The notes: generated by a model not told the origin, from the letters alone. A DNA stretch of 64,000 nt from Chryseobacterium ureilyticum (GCF_900156735.1 NZ_FTOL01000002.1:434001-498000); one strand, 5' to 3'; numbered from the stretch's first letter, positions 9,935 to 20,379 are shown. Translations and numbers: made by a program.

Positions 9935-10079
9935 TTTTTTAGCAATACAATTATACAATATTTATCTTATTGAAGAATAAACAAATTCATTTATATTTTT
10001 TATGTTAAAAAATTAAATTAAAACAAATCAATTAACTCATTTTAACACAATACATAAAACCAATAATCTATTATTAAAA

Positions 10080-10658
10080 ATGCAGGATTTTCTATTCTAT
10101 TTAAACCTTGGATGGGAACATATTATTTCCCTTGATGCTTTGGATCATCAGCTGTTTGTACTGGCATTAATAGCCGTTTATTCTTACAGTGACTGGAAAA
10201 AAATTCTCATTCTGGTTACCGCATTCACCATTGGACATTCCATTACACTCGCGTTAAGCATTCTTGATATTTTCAGAGTTCCCTCAGATTGGGTTGAATT
10301 TCTCATTCCATTGACGATCGTTCTGACTTCTCTGGACAATATTATCATGAAAAATCAAAAACAAACCTTGATGCGTGCAAATTATTACCTTGCTTTAATC
10401 TTCGGTCTTGTTCACGGAATGGGATTTGCCAATACAGCAAGAGTTATGATAGCCAAAAGCCAAAGTATTGCCCTTCCTCTTCTTGGTTTTAACATCGGGT
10501 TGGAACTAGGGCAGATCGTTATTGTCTTTGGTATCCTCATCGCATTGTTTATTCTTCTTACTATTTTTAAAGTCAACAAAAAAGACTGGATCCTCTTTGT
10601 TTCATCCGGAGTCTTTGCTTTATCCTTAAAAATGACATTGGAAAGAATTCCGTTCTAA
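10080..10658 (+). CDS. HupE/UreJ family membrane protein
   Basis: A 192-residue polytopic membrane protein with about six hydrophobic segments. HupE/UreJ-type motifs are GxxHIxxLDALDHQLFVL near the N-terminus, TIGHSITLAL, and GLVHGMGFANTARVM with conserved His residues. Family members are linked to nickel or metal transport, but there are no hydrogenase or urease genes here, and in Bacteroidetes this gene commonly neighbours an M1 peptidase. The role here is uncertain. Confidence 0.8.
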   Translation: MQDFLFYLNLGWEHIISLDALDHQLFVLALIAVYSYSDWKKILILVTAFTIGHSITLALSILDIFRVPSDWVEFLIPLTIVLTSLDNIIMKNQKQTLMRANYYLALIFGLVHGMGFANTARVMIAKSQSIALPLLGFNIGLELGQIVIVFGILIALFILLTIFKVNKKDWILFVSSGVFALSLKMTLERIPF

Positions 10659-10725
10659 ACGTGAAATATTTTTATTATTTCAACAGCTTATTATTATCTT
10701 TGACAATTATTAAATCATTTCGGTT

Positions 10726-13107
10726 ATGAAACTAAAAGTTGTTATACTTTCACTTTCTGTATTTGCATATACAGGTTTCACCGCACAAAATATACAGAAT
10801 AACCCGGGCAGCAACCATGGAAACAAGTTTGAGCAGCTGGGAACAATTCTTCCAACACCCAATATTTACAGAACAGCTTCCGGAGCTCCAGGACATGCAT
10901 ATTGGCAAAACAGAGCGGATTACAATATCACGGCTTACCTTGATGAGAATAAAAGAAATTTGAAAGGTTCGGAAACAGTTACTTATTACAACAATTCTCC
11001 TGACGAACTGGAGTACATCTGGCTGCAGCTTGATGAAAATGAACATTCAAGTATAAAAAATGCAGGATATGATACATCTTCCATCATTCGTCCTTCAACA
11101 ACGGAACAGCTTAAAGTAACGGAACTTCCGATAAAGGATAACGGGTATGGAGTAAGTCTTGAAAAAGTTACCGATGCTTCAGGAAATCCTTTAAAATATA
11201 CGGTCAATAAGACAATGATGCGTATTGACCTTCCAAAAGCGTTGAAAAAAGGTGAAAAGTTTGTTTTCAAAGTAGATTGGAATTACAATATCGGAAACAG
11301 GATGAAGATGGGCGGTCGTGGCGGCTATGAAAACTTCCCTGAAGATGGTAATGATCTTTACACAATGGCACAATGGTATCCTAGAATGTGTGTATACAGT
11401 GACTTTCAGGGCTGGCAAAACCATCAGTTTACCGGAAGAGGTGAATTTGCACTGGTTTTCGGAAATTTTAAAGTTTCTATGAATGTTCCTGCTGATCATA
11501 TTGTAGGCGGAACCGGTGAATGTAAAAATTATGATCAGGTATTAACTTCTGATCAGCTTTCTAGATACAAAAAAGCTGAAAATGCTTCTGAACCTATAGA
11601 AATTGTAACATTAGATGAAGCAAAAAAAGCAGAGAAAAATCATTCAAAACAAAGAAAAACATGGGTTTTCGAAGCGAATGATGTAAGGGATTTCGCATGG
11701 ACTTCTTCCAGAAAATTCATCTGGGACGGAATGCGCGTTACTATTCCTGAAAATAATAACAAAGTAATGGCAATGAGCTTTTACCCTAAGGAATCTTACG
11801 GATTGTATAGAAAGTTTTCTACAAAGGCAGTTGCTCATACAATTAAAACCTATTCGGAATTCACAATTCCTTATCCATATCCTGTAGCTCAATCTGTAGA
11901 AGCTGCCAATGGTATGGAATATCCTATGATCTGTTTCAACTTCGGAAGAACTGAAAAAGACGGAACTTATTCGGAAGGAACCAAAAACGGAATGATCGGA
12001 GTAATCATCCATGAAGTAGGACACAACTTCTTCCCTATGATCATCAATTCTGATGAAAGACAGTGGGCTTGGATGGATGAAGGTCTGAACACTTTCACAG
12101 AATACCTTACAGAAGAAAAATGGGATAATAAATTTCCTTCCAAAAGAGGACCGGCTTGGACGATCGTAGATTATATGAAACTTCCGAAAGACCAGCTGGA
12201 GCCGATCATGAGTAATTCTGAAAATATTATCCAATACGGACCAAACGCTTATTCAAAACCGGCAACAGGGCTGAATATTCTTCGTGAAACCATCATGGGA
12301 AGAGAACTTTTTGATAAAGCATTCAAAACTTATTCAAAAAGATGGGCATTCAAACATCCAGAACCAGCGGATCTTTTCCGCACGATGGAAGATGCCAGCG
12401 GTGAAGACCTTGACTGGTTCTGGAGAGGTTGGTTCTACGGAACTGATCCGGTAGATATTGCTATCGATAAAGTAACAGTTGCAACTCCTAATTTAGATAC
12501 TGATCCAAAAGCTGCTCAGGAAATCAAATATCAGGTTGAAAAACCATTGGTAAACAGTTTTGAAGATCTTTCAAAAATCAGAAACAGACAAGATAAGAAT
12601 ATTACGTTCTATGTTGATCAGGATAAAGATGCTCAGGATTTCTACTATAGATATGACAGAGGACAGGAAAAAGTAAACACAAAGGAATATACATCCAAAG
12701 TAGAGGCTGGACTTCCTTTAGATACCAAGGATAAAGAAAAATTCAAAAATATTACAGCATACCAGATCGATTTTGCAAATAAAGGTGGATTGGTAATGCC
12801 AATCATTCTTGAGTTTACATTTGAAGACGGATCGAAATTATATGATAAGTCATCTGCTCAGATCTGGAGACTGAATGAACAGAAGGTTTCCAAGACCTAT
12901 TATTTTGATAAAAAATTAAAATCTATTCAGCTGGATCCAATGAGAGAAACGGCTGATATTGATACAAACAATAATTTATGGACCAGTAATGGTTCCGGAA
13001 CTGAAACTTCAAAGTTCCAACTTTTCAAACAAAAACAGGAAGGTAATTCCGCAAGAGGAAGCTCAAACGGAAAGGTAAACCCAATGCAGGCGGCAGGAAA
13101 AAGCTAA
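10726..13107 (+). CDS. M1 family metallopeptidase, secreted
   Basis: A 793-residue protein with a signal peptide ending in TGFTAQ. The zinc site is the gluzincin signature HEXXH-X18-E: His429-Glu430-Val-Gly-His433 and Glu452 in WMDEGLNTFTEYL. The substrate N-terminus-binding motif is present as ANGMEYP. The family consists of aminopeptidases; the C-terminal 250 residues are divergent. It probably acts in the periplasm or outside. It is followed after 21 bases by a secreted protein of unknown function, so the two are likely cotranscribed. Confidence 0.92.
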   Translation: MKLKVVILSLSVFAYTGFTAQNIQNNPGSNHGNKFEQLGTILPTPNIYRTASGAPGHAYWQNRADYNITAYLDENKRNLKGSETVTYYNNSPDELEYIWLQLDENEHSSIKNAGYDTSSIIRPSTTEQLKVTELPIKDNGYGVSLEKVTDASGNPLKYTVNKTMMRIDLPKALKKGEKFVFKVDWNYNIGNRMKMGGRGGYENFPEDGNDLYTMAQWYPRMCVYSDFQGWQNHQFTGRGEFALVFGNFKVSMNVPADHIVGGTGECKNYDQVLTSDQLSRYKKAENASEPIEIVTLDEAKKAEKNHSKQRKTWVFEANDVRDFAWTSSRKFIWDGMRVTIPENNNKVMAMSFYPKESYGLYRKFSTKAVAHTIKTYSEFTIPYPYPVAQSVEAANGMEYPMICFNFGRTEKDGTYSEGTKNGMIGVIIHEVGHNFFPMIINSDERQWAWMDEGLNTFTEYLTEEKWDNKFPSKRGPAWTIVDYMKLPKDQLEPIMSNSENIIQYGPNAYSKPATGLNILRETIMGRELFDKAFKTYSKRWAFKHPEPADLFRTMEDASGEDLDWFWRGWFYGTDPVDIAIDKVTVATPNLDTDPKAAQEIKYQVEKPLVNSFEDLSKIRNRQDKNITFYVDQDKDAQDFYYRYDRGQEKVNTKEYTSKVEAGLPLDTKDKEKFKNITAYQIDFANKGGLVMPIILEFTFEDGSKLYDKSSAQIWRLNEQKVSKTYYFDKKLKSIQLDPMRETADIDTNNNLWTSNGSGTETSKFQLFKQKQEGNSARGSSNGKVNPMQAAGKS

Positions 13108-13128
13108 TACATTTTTTTAACTATAACC

Positions 13129-14019
13129 ATGAAAAAACTCAATGCATTATTGCTGTTCATTGCAACAGCTTCTACTCTATGCGCCCAATCTCTGCAATTT
13201 TATACGGGCAAAAGAGATTTCCTTCCCATTGAAATCCTTATGGAAGACGGAAGTACAAAAAAAGGATTTGCTCAGGACTTTATGCTTCCTGACGTAGCTA
13301 CATTTCAGATGATTGGAAAAAGTAGCGAGAAAAGCGCTCATTTAGATAGAAAAGAAGTTAAGTTTAAGTCATCAAAAGACGACAAAAACATTCAGCTTAT
13401 TCAGGTTTCTGACATTAAAAGTCTTATTTATACCAATGAAGATACACAGGAAACATTTCAGCTGGATAAGCGAATTGTAAAGGAAATCAATAATAATCTT
13501 GAATTGGAATCCGAAGGAAGAGTACTTATGCTTCCGTTAATGGAAAAAGGACCGATCAATCTTTACGGATACAGAAGTATGACGTGCAGAGCCAATTTCG
13601 GGAATAGTTTTTCTTCAGGATTTGACGGAAACGAAGACACCTGTCAATTAATGTATGTCATGACTTATCTTAGCAAGCCTAATGAAACAGTTGCTATTGC
13701 TCCGGTAGATTACAGTTCACTAAGCCCACTGGCATTATTCAATATGAAAACGCTTTACAAAAAGTTCTATAAAGCTTATGAAATTGTAGGTGCCGATTGC
13801 CCGGAGTTTCTGAAAAAGGTAGATGAAGCGAGAAAAAATGAATATTTCTCCAATAAAACCTTTAAGGAAAATAAAAAAGAATCCGACACGGAAAGAAAAG
13901 CAATGATCAAAGGAAAAAAAGGAGCAGAAGCAGCAAAGATCAATATGCATTACAAAACCGAGTTATACACTAAAATGTTCAGAAAGCTCATTGACGATTA
14001 CAAACAAACCTGTCAATAA
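13129..14019 (+). CDS. Secreted protein of unknown function
   Basis: A 296-residue protein with a clear signal peptide (ending TLCAQ). The body begins LQFYTGKRDFLPIEILMEDG, includes a Cys-containing stretch GYRSMTCRANFG, and has a very Lys-rich C-terminal part (KENKKESDTERKAMIKGKKG). I do not recognise a named family. It sits 21 bases behind the M1 peptidase gene and is closed by a terminator, implying a two-gene operon. Confidence 0.65.
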   Translation: MKKLNALLLFIATASTLCAQSLQFYTGKRDFLPIEILMEDGSTKKGFAQDFMLPDVATFQMIGKSSEKSAHLDRKEVKFKSSKDDKNIQLIQVSDIKSLIYTNEDTQETFQLDKRIVKEINNNLELESEGRVLMLPLMEKGPINLYGYRSMTCRANFGNSFSSGFDGNEDTCQLMYVMTYLSKPNETVAIAPVDYSSLSPLALFNMKTLYKKFYKAYEIVGADCPEFLKKVDEARKNEYFSNKTFKENKKESDTERKAMIKGKKGAEAAKINMHYKTELYTKMFRKLIDDYKQTCQ

Positions 14020-14028
14020 AATTAAAAT

Positions 14029-14057
14029 AAAAGTTCACCCATTCGGTGAACTTTTTT
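14029..14057 (+). terminator. Rho-independent terminator
   Basis: AGTTCACC / GGTGAACT stem, loop cattc, then a T-run. Ends the M1 peptidase operon. Confidence 0.85.
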
Positions 14058-14152
14058 CTTTACAAAGAGCATCAATCTACATAGAAAAGCATTAAAAATC
14101 AAAAAGATGTAACTTTTAACAAGGATAACACTACTTATCATAAAAAAAGACC

Positions 14153-14872
14153 ATGAGAACATTTATTTTACTTTTACTATTATGTACTGCTAATCTTTTT
14201 TCACAGAACCTTCTTACTCCGAAAAATATCAAAATTGATCCGAACCTGATAAAAAACGAAGTATCAGAATCTATATGGTATCTGGAGCGTGATGGGAAAA
14301 AATTGGAGTTTGGCAGAGTGATTACTGAACTCAGAAAGCTCAATTCTACGGATCTTCTTATCAAAATTAATGTAAAAATGACACCTGAACGTGATACCAA
14401 ATATGTAGATTCCAGTGTGGTAAAAATAGCCAACTTCCAACCGGTCTATCATTCATCTTTTAACCCGCACAGATCTATAGAACTTAAATTTGGAAAAACT
14501 CATGTCACCGGATACTATGCCGACACACACGGCGGTAAAAAAGAAAAAATTAATATCGCAGCATCCAATTATTTCGACAGCAGCATCTACCCTGTCCTCA
14601 TCAGATTTATTGAATTTAAAAAAGGATATACTCCGGAGCTTGTTATTTTTAATTATACCTCAGATATTGTGAAAGGAATACAGAGAGCTTATATAAAAGA
14701 CGTTCAGGAAACACTACTGGAAGGAAGAAAAGTCTGGGTAGTAAAAACCACCGATGATATTACAGATCTTGAATCATGGGTGACTCATTTTATTGATGCT
14801 GAAACAAGAAAAGTCATCAGGCAGGATATAAAGCTGGGAGAAACAAAAATGAGTATGGAAGTCATCAAATAA
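14153..14872 (+). CDS. Secreted protein of unknown function
   Basis: A 239-residue protein with a signal peptide ending NLFSQ. The body is beta-rich with SESIWYLERDGKKLEFGRV, then TGYYADTHGGKKEKINI and a C-terminal WVVKTTDDITDLESWVTHFIDAETRKVIRQDI. The last part resembles the end of DUF3108-type or outer-membrane lipid-carrier proteins, which read an ester or lipid in a beta-barrel; this is a weak similarity. Single gene with its own terminator. Confidence 0.6.
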   Translation: MRTFILLLLLCTANLFSQNLLTPKNIKIDPNLIKNEVSESIWYLERDGKKLEFGRVITELRKLNSTDLLIKINVKMTPERDTKYVDSSVVKIANFQPVYHSSFNPHRSIELKFGKTHVTGYYADTHGGKKEKINIAASNYFDSSIYPVLIRFIEFKKGYTPELVIFNYTSDIVKGIQRAYIKDVQETLLEGRKVWVVKTTDDITDLESWVTHFIDAETRKVIRQDIKLGETKMSMEVIK

Positions 14873-14879
14873 AAAAATC

Positions 14880-14920
14880 AATAAAGTTTATCAATATGGT
14901 AAACTTTATTCTTTTTACAG
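14880..14920 (+). terminator. Rho-independent terminator
   Basis: AATAAAGTTTA / TAAACTTTATT stem (11 bp), followed by CTTTTT. Confidence 0.8.
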
Positions 14921-15033
14921 AAATCCTCTATTTAAGGACATTACCTAAACAAAAAGACCGCTTAAAAACTGATAACCAAACCATTGAATAAAAAATCATA
15001 TTTAAATATATCACAACGAAAGGAAAAAATAAT

Positions 15034-15041
15034 TAACTTTG
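15034..15041 (+). promoter_or_regulatory. Candidate -7 promoter box for the GG-leader peptide
   Basis: TAACTTTG matches the Bacteroidetes TAnnTTTG box. No good TTG at -33 is seen, so this is tentative. It lies about 80 bases ahead of the peptide ATG. Confidence 0.4.
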
Positions 15042-15122
15042 AGTAATACTTAAACACCAAATGTCAAAATCCTGATTGACGTAAAACGTTCAGGAAGTAA
15101 AACCAACTCAATATTATTAACT

Positions 15123-15257
15123 ATGAAAAATGCCAAATTACTAAGCAGAGATGCTCAGAAAACAATCAACGGTGGAGCGGCAGGACGTTTTTGCTGCGAG
15201 TACAATTACAAAGGACAATGTATTTTATGGATCGGTCCGGGACAATATTGCCCGTAG
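15123..15257 (+). CDS. GG-leader (bacteriocin-like) 44-residue peptide
   Basis: A short ORF starting ATGAAAAATGCC. The leader is MKNAKLLSRDAQKTINGG, matching the LSRxxxKxIxGG double-glycine leaders common in Chryseobacterium. The predicted 26-residue core AAGRFCCEYNYKGQCILWIG and its end has four Cys (residues 24, 25, 33, 43). GG leaders are cut and exported by C39-peptidase ABC transporters; none is nearby, so export would be in trans. A strong terminator lies 36 bases after the stop. Function, bacteriocin or signal, is unproven. Confidence 0.75.
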   Translation: MKNAKLLSRDAQKTINGGAAGRFCCEYNYKGQCILWIGPGQYCP

Positions 15258-15292
15258 AAAATGCATCTATAAAACTAAACACTTACAATTAC

Positions 15293-15318
15293 AGCCGGAA
15301 TCTTCCGGCTTTTTGTTT
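15293..15318 (+). terminator. Rho-independent terminator of the peptide gene
   Basis: AGCCGGAA-tc-TTCCGGCT stem followed by TTTTTG and further T-runs. Confidence 0.85.
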
Positions 15319-15437
15319 TTTATTTTTCTGCCAAATTTTCACATTCGGGAATAAAAGTCTGCCATTTCAGCCATCTAGGTTTCATGGCATACATTTAGAG
15401 AATTACAACACAGAAATAATTAAAAAATAAATATATT

Positions 15438-15716
15438 ATGTCAGTAAACTTTAAACCATTGGCAGACAGAGTTCTGGTAGAGCCAATCGCAGCAGAAACT
15501 AAAACAGCTTCAGGAATCATTATCCCGGATACTGCAAAGGAAAAGCCGCAAGAAGGTACTGTAGTAGCAGTAGGTCCTGGTAAAAAAGATGAGCCTACAA
15601 CTGTTCAGGTAGGTGACAAAGTACTTTATGGAAAATATTCAGGTGCTGAATTGAAGCTGGAAGGAAAAGATTACTTAATCGTAAGAGAGGCTGACTTATT
15701 AGGAATCATCGGATAA
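15438..15716 (+). CDS. groES: Co-chaperonin GroES
   Basis: A 92-residue GroES (Hsp10) with the mobile loop [21 protein letters not shown] and the end [14 protein letters not shown]. It caps GroEL and helps fold cytosolic proteins. It is first in the groES-groEL pair; the 103-base spacer to groEL is filled with short AT-rich repeats (see findings). Confidence 0.97.
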   Translation: MSVNFKPLADRVLVEPIAAETKTASGIIIPDTAKEKPQEGTVVAVGPGKKDEPTTVQVGDKVLYGKYSGAELKLEGKDYLIVREADLLGIIG

Positions 15717-17445
<1,729 letters not shown>

Positions 17446-17476
17446 CAACGTGTCGTTGAGACAAATTTAATATATA

Positions 17477-17508
17477 AACCGCTCTGCTTTTTGTGGAGCG
17501 GTTTTATT
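17477..17508 (+). terminator. groESL terminator
   Basis: AACCGCTC / GAGCGGTT stem followed by TTATTTT. It marks the edge between core genome and the accessory islet that follows. Confidence 0.85.
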
Positions 17509-17535
17509 TTCAAAAACTAAAAACTTATAAAAAAC

Positions 17536-19089
17536 ATGGGTGAACCAAAACTTGAGCCTCTATTTAAAAGAGAAAAACAAACATCAACATTAGAAAAATT
17601 TGAAAAAACATTAACGGAAGAATTAATTTTTGGAATTTGTTCTCCAATTGGCTCATTAAAAGAGAAAGTTATTGAAAAGCTTAAACAGAAAATTGAGACT
17701 GATTATCTTTATGAAGTAAGAATAATTAAATTAAGTGATTTTATTGATTCACATAATTTTTCTGAAGAAGAAAAGTCTGAGATTCCATCAACTCCAACTG
17801 GAACCAAAGTATTTATGCAATACTTTGAAAAAATTAATAAAGGTAATATAATTAGGAAATTTCATAGAAATGAAAGATTAGCAGAGTATGCTGTAAAAAA
17901 AATACACATTGATAGAGTAACACATACAAAGGCTGAAAAACAATTACATGAAAATCCTAAATCAACAGATTATGAGTCTAAAAGAATTTGTTATATTCTA
18001 GATTCAATAAAAACAAAAGAAGAATTAATTCTGTTAAAAAAAATTTATTCAGAAAATTTTTTTTCAATCAGTATATTTTCTCCTATGGAAGATAGAAAAT
18101 CAAATCTTAAAGCTAAAAGATTTGAAAATGCTGAAATTGAAACAATTATAGAGATTGATGATAAACAAAAGGATAAGTTTGGACAGAACGTTAGAGATGC
18201 TTTCGTGGAAGGAGATCTATTTGTAAGAACCTCTAAAGATAACATTACCAAGATTGAATCAAAAATAACAAGATTTTTACATTTGATTTTTGAAACATCT
18301 ATTATTACTCCAACAATTGAGGAAATTGCAATGTATAATGCAAAAGCTGCTGCAGGAAATTCCGCCTGCTTATCTAGACAAGTAGGAGCTGCAATTATTG
18401 ATGATAAACATACAGTTGTATCTATTGGATGGAATGATGTGCCAAAATTTGGGGGTAATCTTTATACATCAAACTCAGAATATGATCATCGATGCTTCAA
18501 TCATGAAGAATGTAGTAATGATTCCCAAAAAAATGTAGTTGTAGAAAATATTGTTGAATCAATCCTTAATGATACTACCTTTTCATCTTTAAATAATATA
18601 CCCAATATTGAGACTTTATTAATTGAGAAAATACGTAATAATACCAAAGTAAAAGATTTAATTGAATTCTCCAGATCTGTACATGCAGAAATGCACGCCA
18701 TTTTACAGGGAGCATTAACTGCTGGTAACAAGATTATCGATGGTAGATTATTTTGCACAACTTATCCATGTCATAATTGTGCAAGACATATAGTTGCTGC
18801 AGGCATTAAAGAAGTATATTATATAGAACCCTACGTAAAAAGCTTGTGTTTAACTCTACATGCAGATTCAATGACCGAGGATGAAGATTCAGAAGGTAAA
18901 GTTAAAATTTTAATTTTTGATGGTATTTCTCCTAAAAAATATTTATCTTTTTTCACTAATATTGCAGAAAGAAAAATTAATGGAAAGTTAGCTAAAAAAG
19001 ATATGAAAAAAGCTAAACCCAAAACTAGTAAATCTTTACAAGCTTTGTCCACATTAGAAGAACAGGCGGTAATTTCTTTAGAAGAATAG
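17536..19089 (+). CDS. Antiphage dCTP deaminase (AvcD-like)
   Basis: A 517-residue two-domain protein. The N-terminal half (about 1-270) is a degenerate P-loop NTPase-like domain (FGICSPIGSLKEKV near residues 32-45, lacking a GK[ST]). The C-terminal half is a cytidine-deaminase fold with zinc ligands His383 (HAE), Cys412 and Cys415 (PCHNC) and catalytic Glu385. An insertion YDHRCFNHEEC adds more Cys/His. This matches the antiphage dCTP deaminase / AvcD family, which depletes dCTP during phage infection. The gene is markedly AT-rich compared with groEL and lies right after its terminator, in keeping with horizontal acquisition. In Vibrio the AvcI RNA antitoxin sits upstream; here only about 27 bases separate the ATG from the groEL terminator. 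Confidence 0.88.
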   Translation: MGEPKLEPLFKREKQTSTLEKFEKTLTEELIFGICSPIGSLKEKVIEKLKQKIETDYLYEVRIIKLSDFIDSHNFSEEEKSEIPSTPTGTKVFMQYFEKINKGNIIRKFHRNERLAEYAVKKIHIDRVTHTKAEKQLHENPKSTDYESKRICYILDSIKTKEELILLKKIYSENFFSISIFSPMEDRKSNLKAKRFENAEIETIIEIDDKQKDKFGQNVRDAFVEGDLFVRTSKDNITKIESKITRFLHLIFETSIITPTIEEIAMYNAKAAAGNSACLSRQVGAAIIDDKHTVVSIGWNDVPKFGGNLYTSNSEYDHRCFNHEECSNDSQKNVVVENIVESILNDTTFSSLNNIPNIETLLIEKIRNNTKVKDLIEFSRSVHAEMHAILQGALTAGNKIIDGRLFCTTYPCHNCARHIVAAGIKEVYYIEPYVKSLCLTLHADSMTEDEDSEGKVKILIFDGISPKKYLSFFTNIAERKINGKLAKKDMKKAKPKTSKSLQALSTLEEQAVISLEE

Positions 19090-19095
19090 TTAGTT

Positions 19096-19326
19096 ATGAA
19101 AAAAATGAAAGAAAGTTCTAAAAGCATTTATATTCAATTAGAATTAAATTTTAATTCTGTTGATAAGACTATGATAATATCAAAAAATGTAAAAGAAAAT
19201 ATTTCATTTCAATGCTCATCTTTTAGGGGAGAAATTATTAATTTAACTGATAAAATTAAAGAAATTGAAAAATTAAGAGAAAAAGAAATTATCGATTATA
19301 TTTTAACAAATTCTAAAAGATTTTAA
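19096..19326 (+). CDS. Small protein of unknown function, downstream of the dCTP deaminase
   Basis: A 76-residue AT-rich ORF starting 6 bases after the deaminase stop, so probably cotranslated. It begins MKKMKESSKSIYIQLELN and ends in a charged helix (INLTDKIKEIEKLREKEIID). I do not recognise it. Its position suggests a partner or modulator of the deaminase, but this is inference. It could also start at the second Met (19105). Confidence 0.5.
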   Translation: MKKMKESSKSIYIQLELNFNSVDKTMIISKNVKENISFQCSSFRGEIINLTDKIKEIEKLREKEIIDYILTNSKRF

Positions 19327-19392
19327 ATATTATATATTTCCGCTACAAAGTTTCCTGACTTTGCGCCAAATAAAATAAATCTATTAAAAAAT

Positions 19393-19424
19393 AAACTCCG
19401 GAGTCTGAAGACTTCGGAGTTTGG
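19393..19424. terminator. Bidirectional terminator
   Basis: AACTCCGGAGTC / GACTTCGGAGTT stem with a TGAA loop lies between the deaminase operon and the convergent HTH gene; A/T-rich runs on both sides. Confidence 0.75.
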
Positions 19425-19426
19425 TT

Positions 19427-19651
19427 TTATTCTATTTTAAAATCAAACAATTCCTGAGGATGAACTTCTAAGCCTTTAGCGAGTTCCTGTATCGTTGATA
19501 TCCTTAAATCAACTTCTCCTTTTTCAATTTTGCTGATATTACTATGGTCTACGTCGCATTTTTGAGCTAACTCCCGATAGCTTAATCCCATCTTCTTTCT
19601 AAATTTTTCAACTCTTCTTCCAAAAGCTATTCTAAACTCAATTCTATCCAT
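19427..19651 (-). CDS. XRE-family HTH regulator (small)
   Basis: About 74 residues from the MDRIEF start (an upstream ATG at 19669 adds six). It is a single XRE helix-turn-helix: GRRVEKFRKKMGLSYRELAQKCDVDHSNISKIEKG. The size is like the controller (C) proteins of restriction-modification systems. It lies 31 bases downstream of another XRE gene on the same strand and is convergent with the deaminase operon. Target unknown. Confidence 0.8.
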   Translation of the reverse strand: MDRIEFRIAFGRRVEKFRKKMGLSYRELAQKCDVDHSNISKIEKGEVDLRISTIQELAKGLEVHPQELFDFKIE

Positions 19652-19700
19652 TGCAAATACCATTATCAAAGCAATTTGGAAAATTTATAATAAGAAAATC

Positions 19701-19997
19701 CTATCTACTCTGAGATTTTTTCTTTATTTCTATCTCTTTTACAAACTCGTATTTCTCTTCCAAAATTGGGTGCTCCGGCCAGAATTCTTTTGGAGAGCAT
19801 CCCAAAACCTTTGATATTAAATTTAAGCTTTTAATATTATATTTCGCTGTTTTGGAATGTGCTTCAATATCTGAAATATAACTGGTACTCTTACCAATCG
19901 CTAAAGAAAGAGAAGTTTGACTAATACCTCTCTTTTCTCTTATCTCTTTCACTTTTGAAATTATATATCGCTCTATTTCGTCTAAAGAATCATGCAT
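19701..19997 (-). CDS. XRE-family HTH regulator
   Basis: About 98 residues from MHDSLDEIER (an ATG at 20021 adds eight). The HTH is VKEIREKRGISQTSLSLAIGKSTSYISDIE, followed by a charged tail. A box CACTTTG lies immediately before the chosen ATG, favouring this start with a very short leader. A perfect palindrome (20034-20047) lies about 40 bases upstream and is a likely autoregulatory operator. First gene of a two-regulator operon. Confidence 0.8.
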   Translation of the reverse strand: MHDSLDEIERYIISKVKEIREKRGISQTSLSLAIGKSTSYISDIEAHSKTAKYNIKSLNLISKVLGCSPKEFWPEHPILEEKYEFVKEIEIKKKSQSR

Positions 19998-20033
19998 AAT
20001 GACAAAGTGAGCCAAAAACAAAATAAAAAACTA

Positions 20034-20047
20034 AGGACTATAGTCCT
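20034..20047. promoter_or_regulatory. Perfect palindromic operator AGGACTATAGTCCT
   Basis: A 14-bp perfect palindrome containing GACT-AT-AGTC, the same half-site layout as C-boxes bound by XRE-type controller proteins. It lies between the divergent XRE operon and the promoter at 20070-20101, so one protein could act on both. Confidence 0.6.
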
Positions 20048-20069
20048 GTATATTGAAAATATTATTATA

Positions 20070-20101
20070 TTTGGAAAAGATTACTCATTAGAGTAATTTT
20101 G
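20070..20101 (+). promoter_or_regulatory. Canonical Bacteroidetes promoter with internal operator
   Basis: TTG (20071-20073), 20 bases, then TAATTTTG (20094-20101) fits the TTG-N17-23-TAnnTTTG consensus. An inverted repeat ATTACTC-atta-GAGTAAT (20080-20097) lies in the spacer and overlaps the -7 box, which is where a repressor would block. The predicted transcript starts near 20108. Confidence 0.7.
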
Positions 20102-20142
20102 CGATACTTCAACGAAATATAGAAGCTATTGCTTAGAACCTT

Positions 20143-20251
20143 GCTTTTGAAAACTGGTAATTTTTATGCACGCAAGATGATAAGCAGGAAGCTCACGACC
20201 TAGGCGTGGGCTCTCTTATCTGTGTGCAGGGTATACCAGTACCTCAAAAGC
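20143..20251 (+). ncRNA. Structured RNA element / leader hairpin
   Basis: The 109 bases fold as one segmented stem. Outer GCTTTTGA/TCAAAAGC (20143-20150 with 20244-20251); ACTGGTA/TACCAGT (20153-20159 with 20234-20240); GCACGCA/TGTGTGC (20168-20174 with 20221-20227, one G-U); GATAAG/CTTATC (20179-20184 with 20215-20220); AGCTCACG/CGTGGGCT (20190-20197 with 20205-20212, one G-U), with loop ACCTAGG. About 36 pairs in all. It lies about 35 bases after the predicted start of transcription and about 260 bases ahead of the 187-residue gene. It may be a cis-regulator, a separate small RNA, or a DNA hairpin. No known family recognised. Confidence 0.55.
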
Positions 20252-20340
20252 GGATATTGTAGAGTCTCATGCCGTTTTTATTTTCATGCTGTTCTGCTTT
20301 TCTACAATCATATTTTTCTAAGCTTGCTTTACAACATAAA

Positions 20341-20379
20341 GTATCATGATACGGTACAATGGGGTGTACAATCCATTGT
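20341..20379 (+). other. Second hairpin cluster in the leader
   Basis: A perfect palindrome GTATCATGATAC (20341-20352) is followed by the hairpin ACAATGG / CCATTGT (20356-20362 with 20373-20379). Both lie within the long leader of the 187-residue gene. Confidence 0.45.

Noticed and set aside
15151-15430. 67- and 79-codon ORFs overlapping the GG-leader peptide and its terminator
   Set aside because: They read through the terminator in other frames and lack motifs; the 44-codon peptide explains the region.
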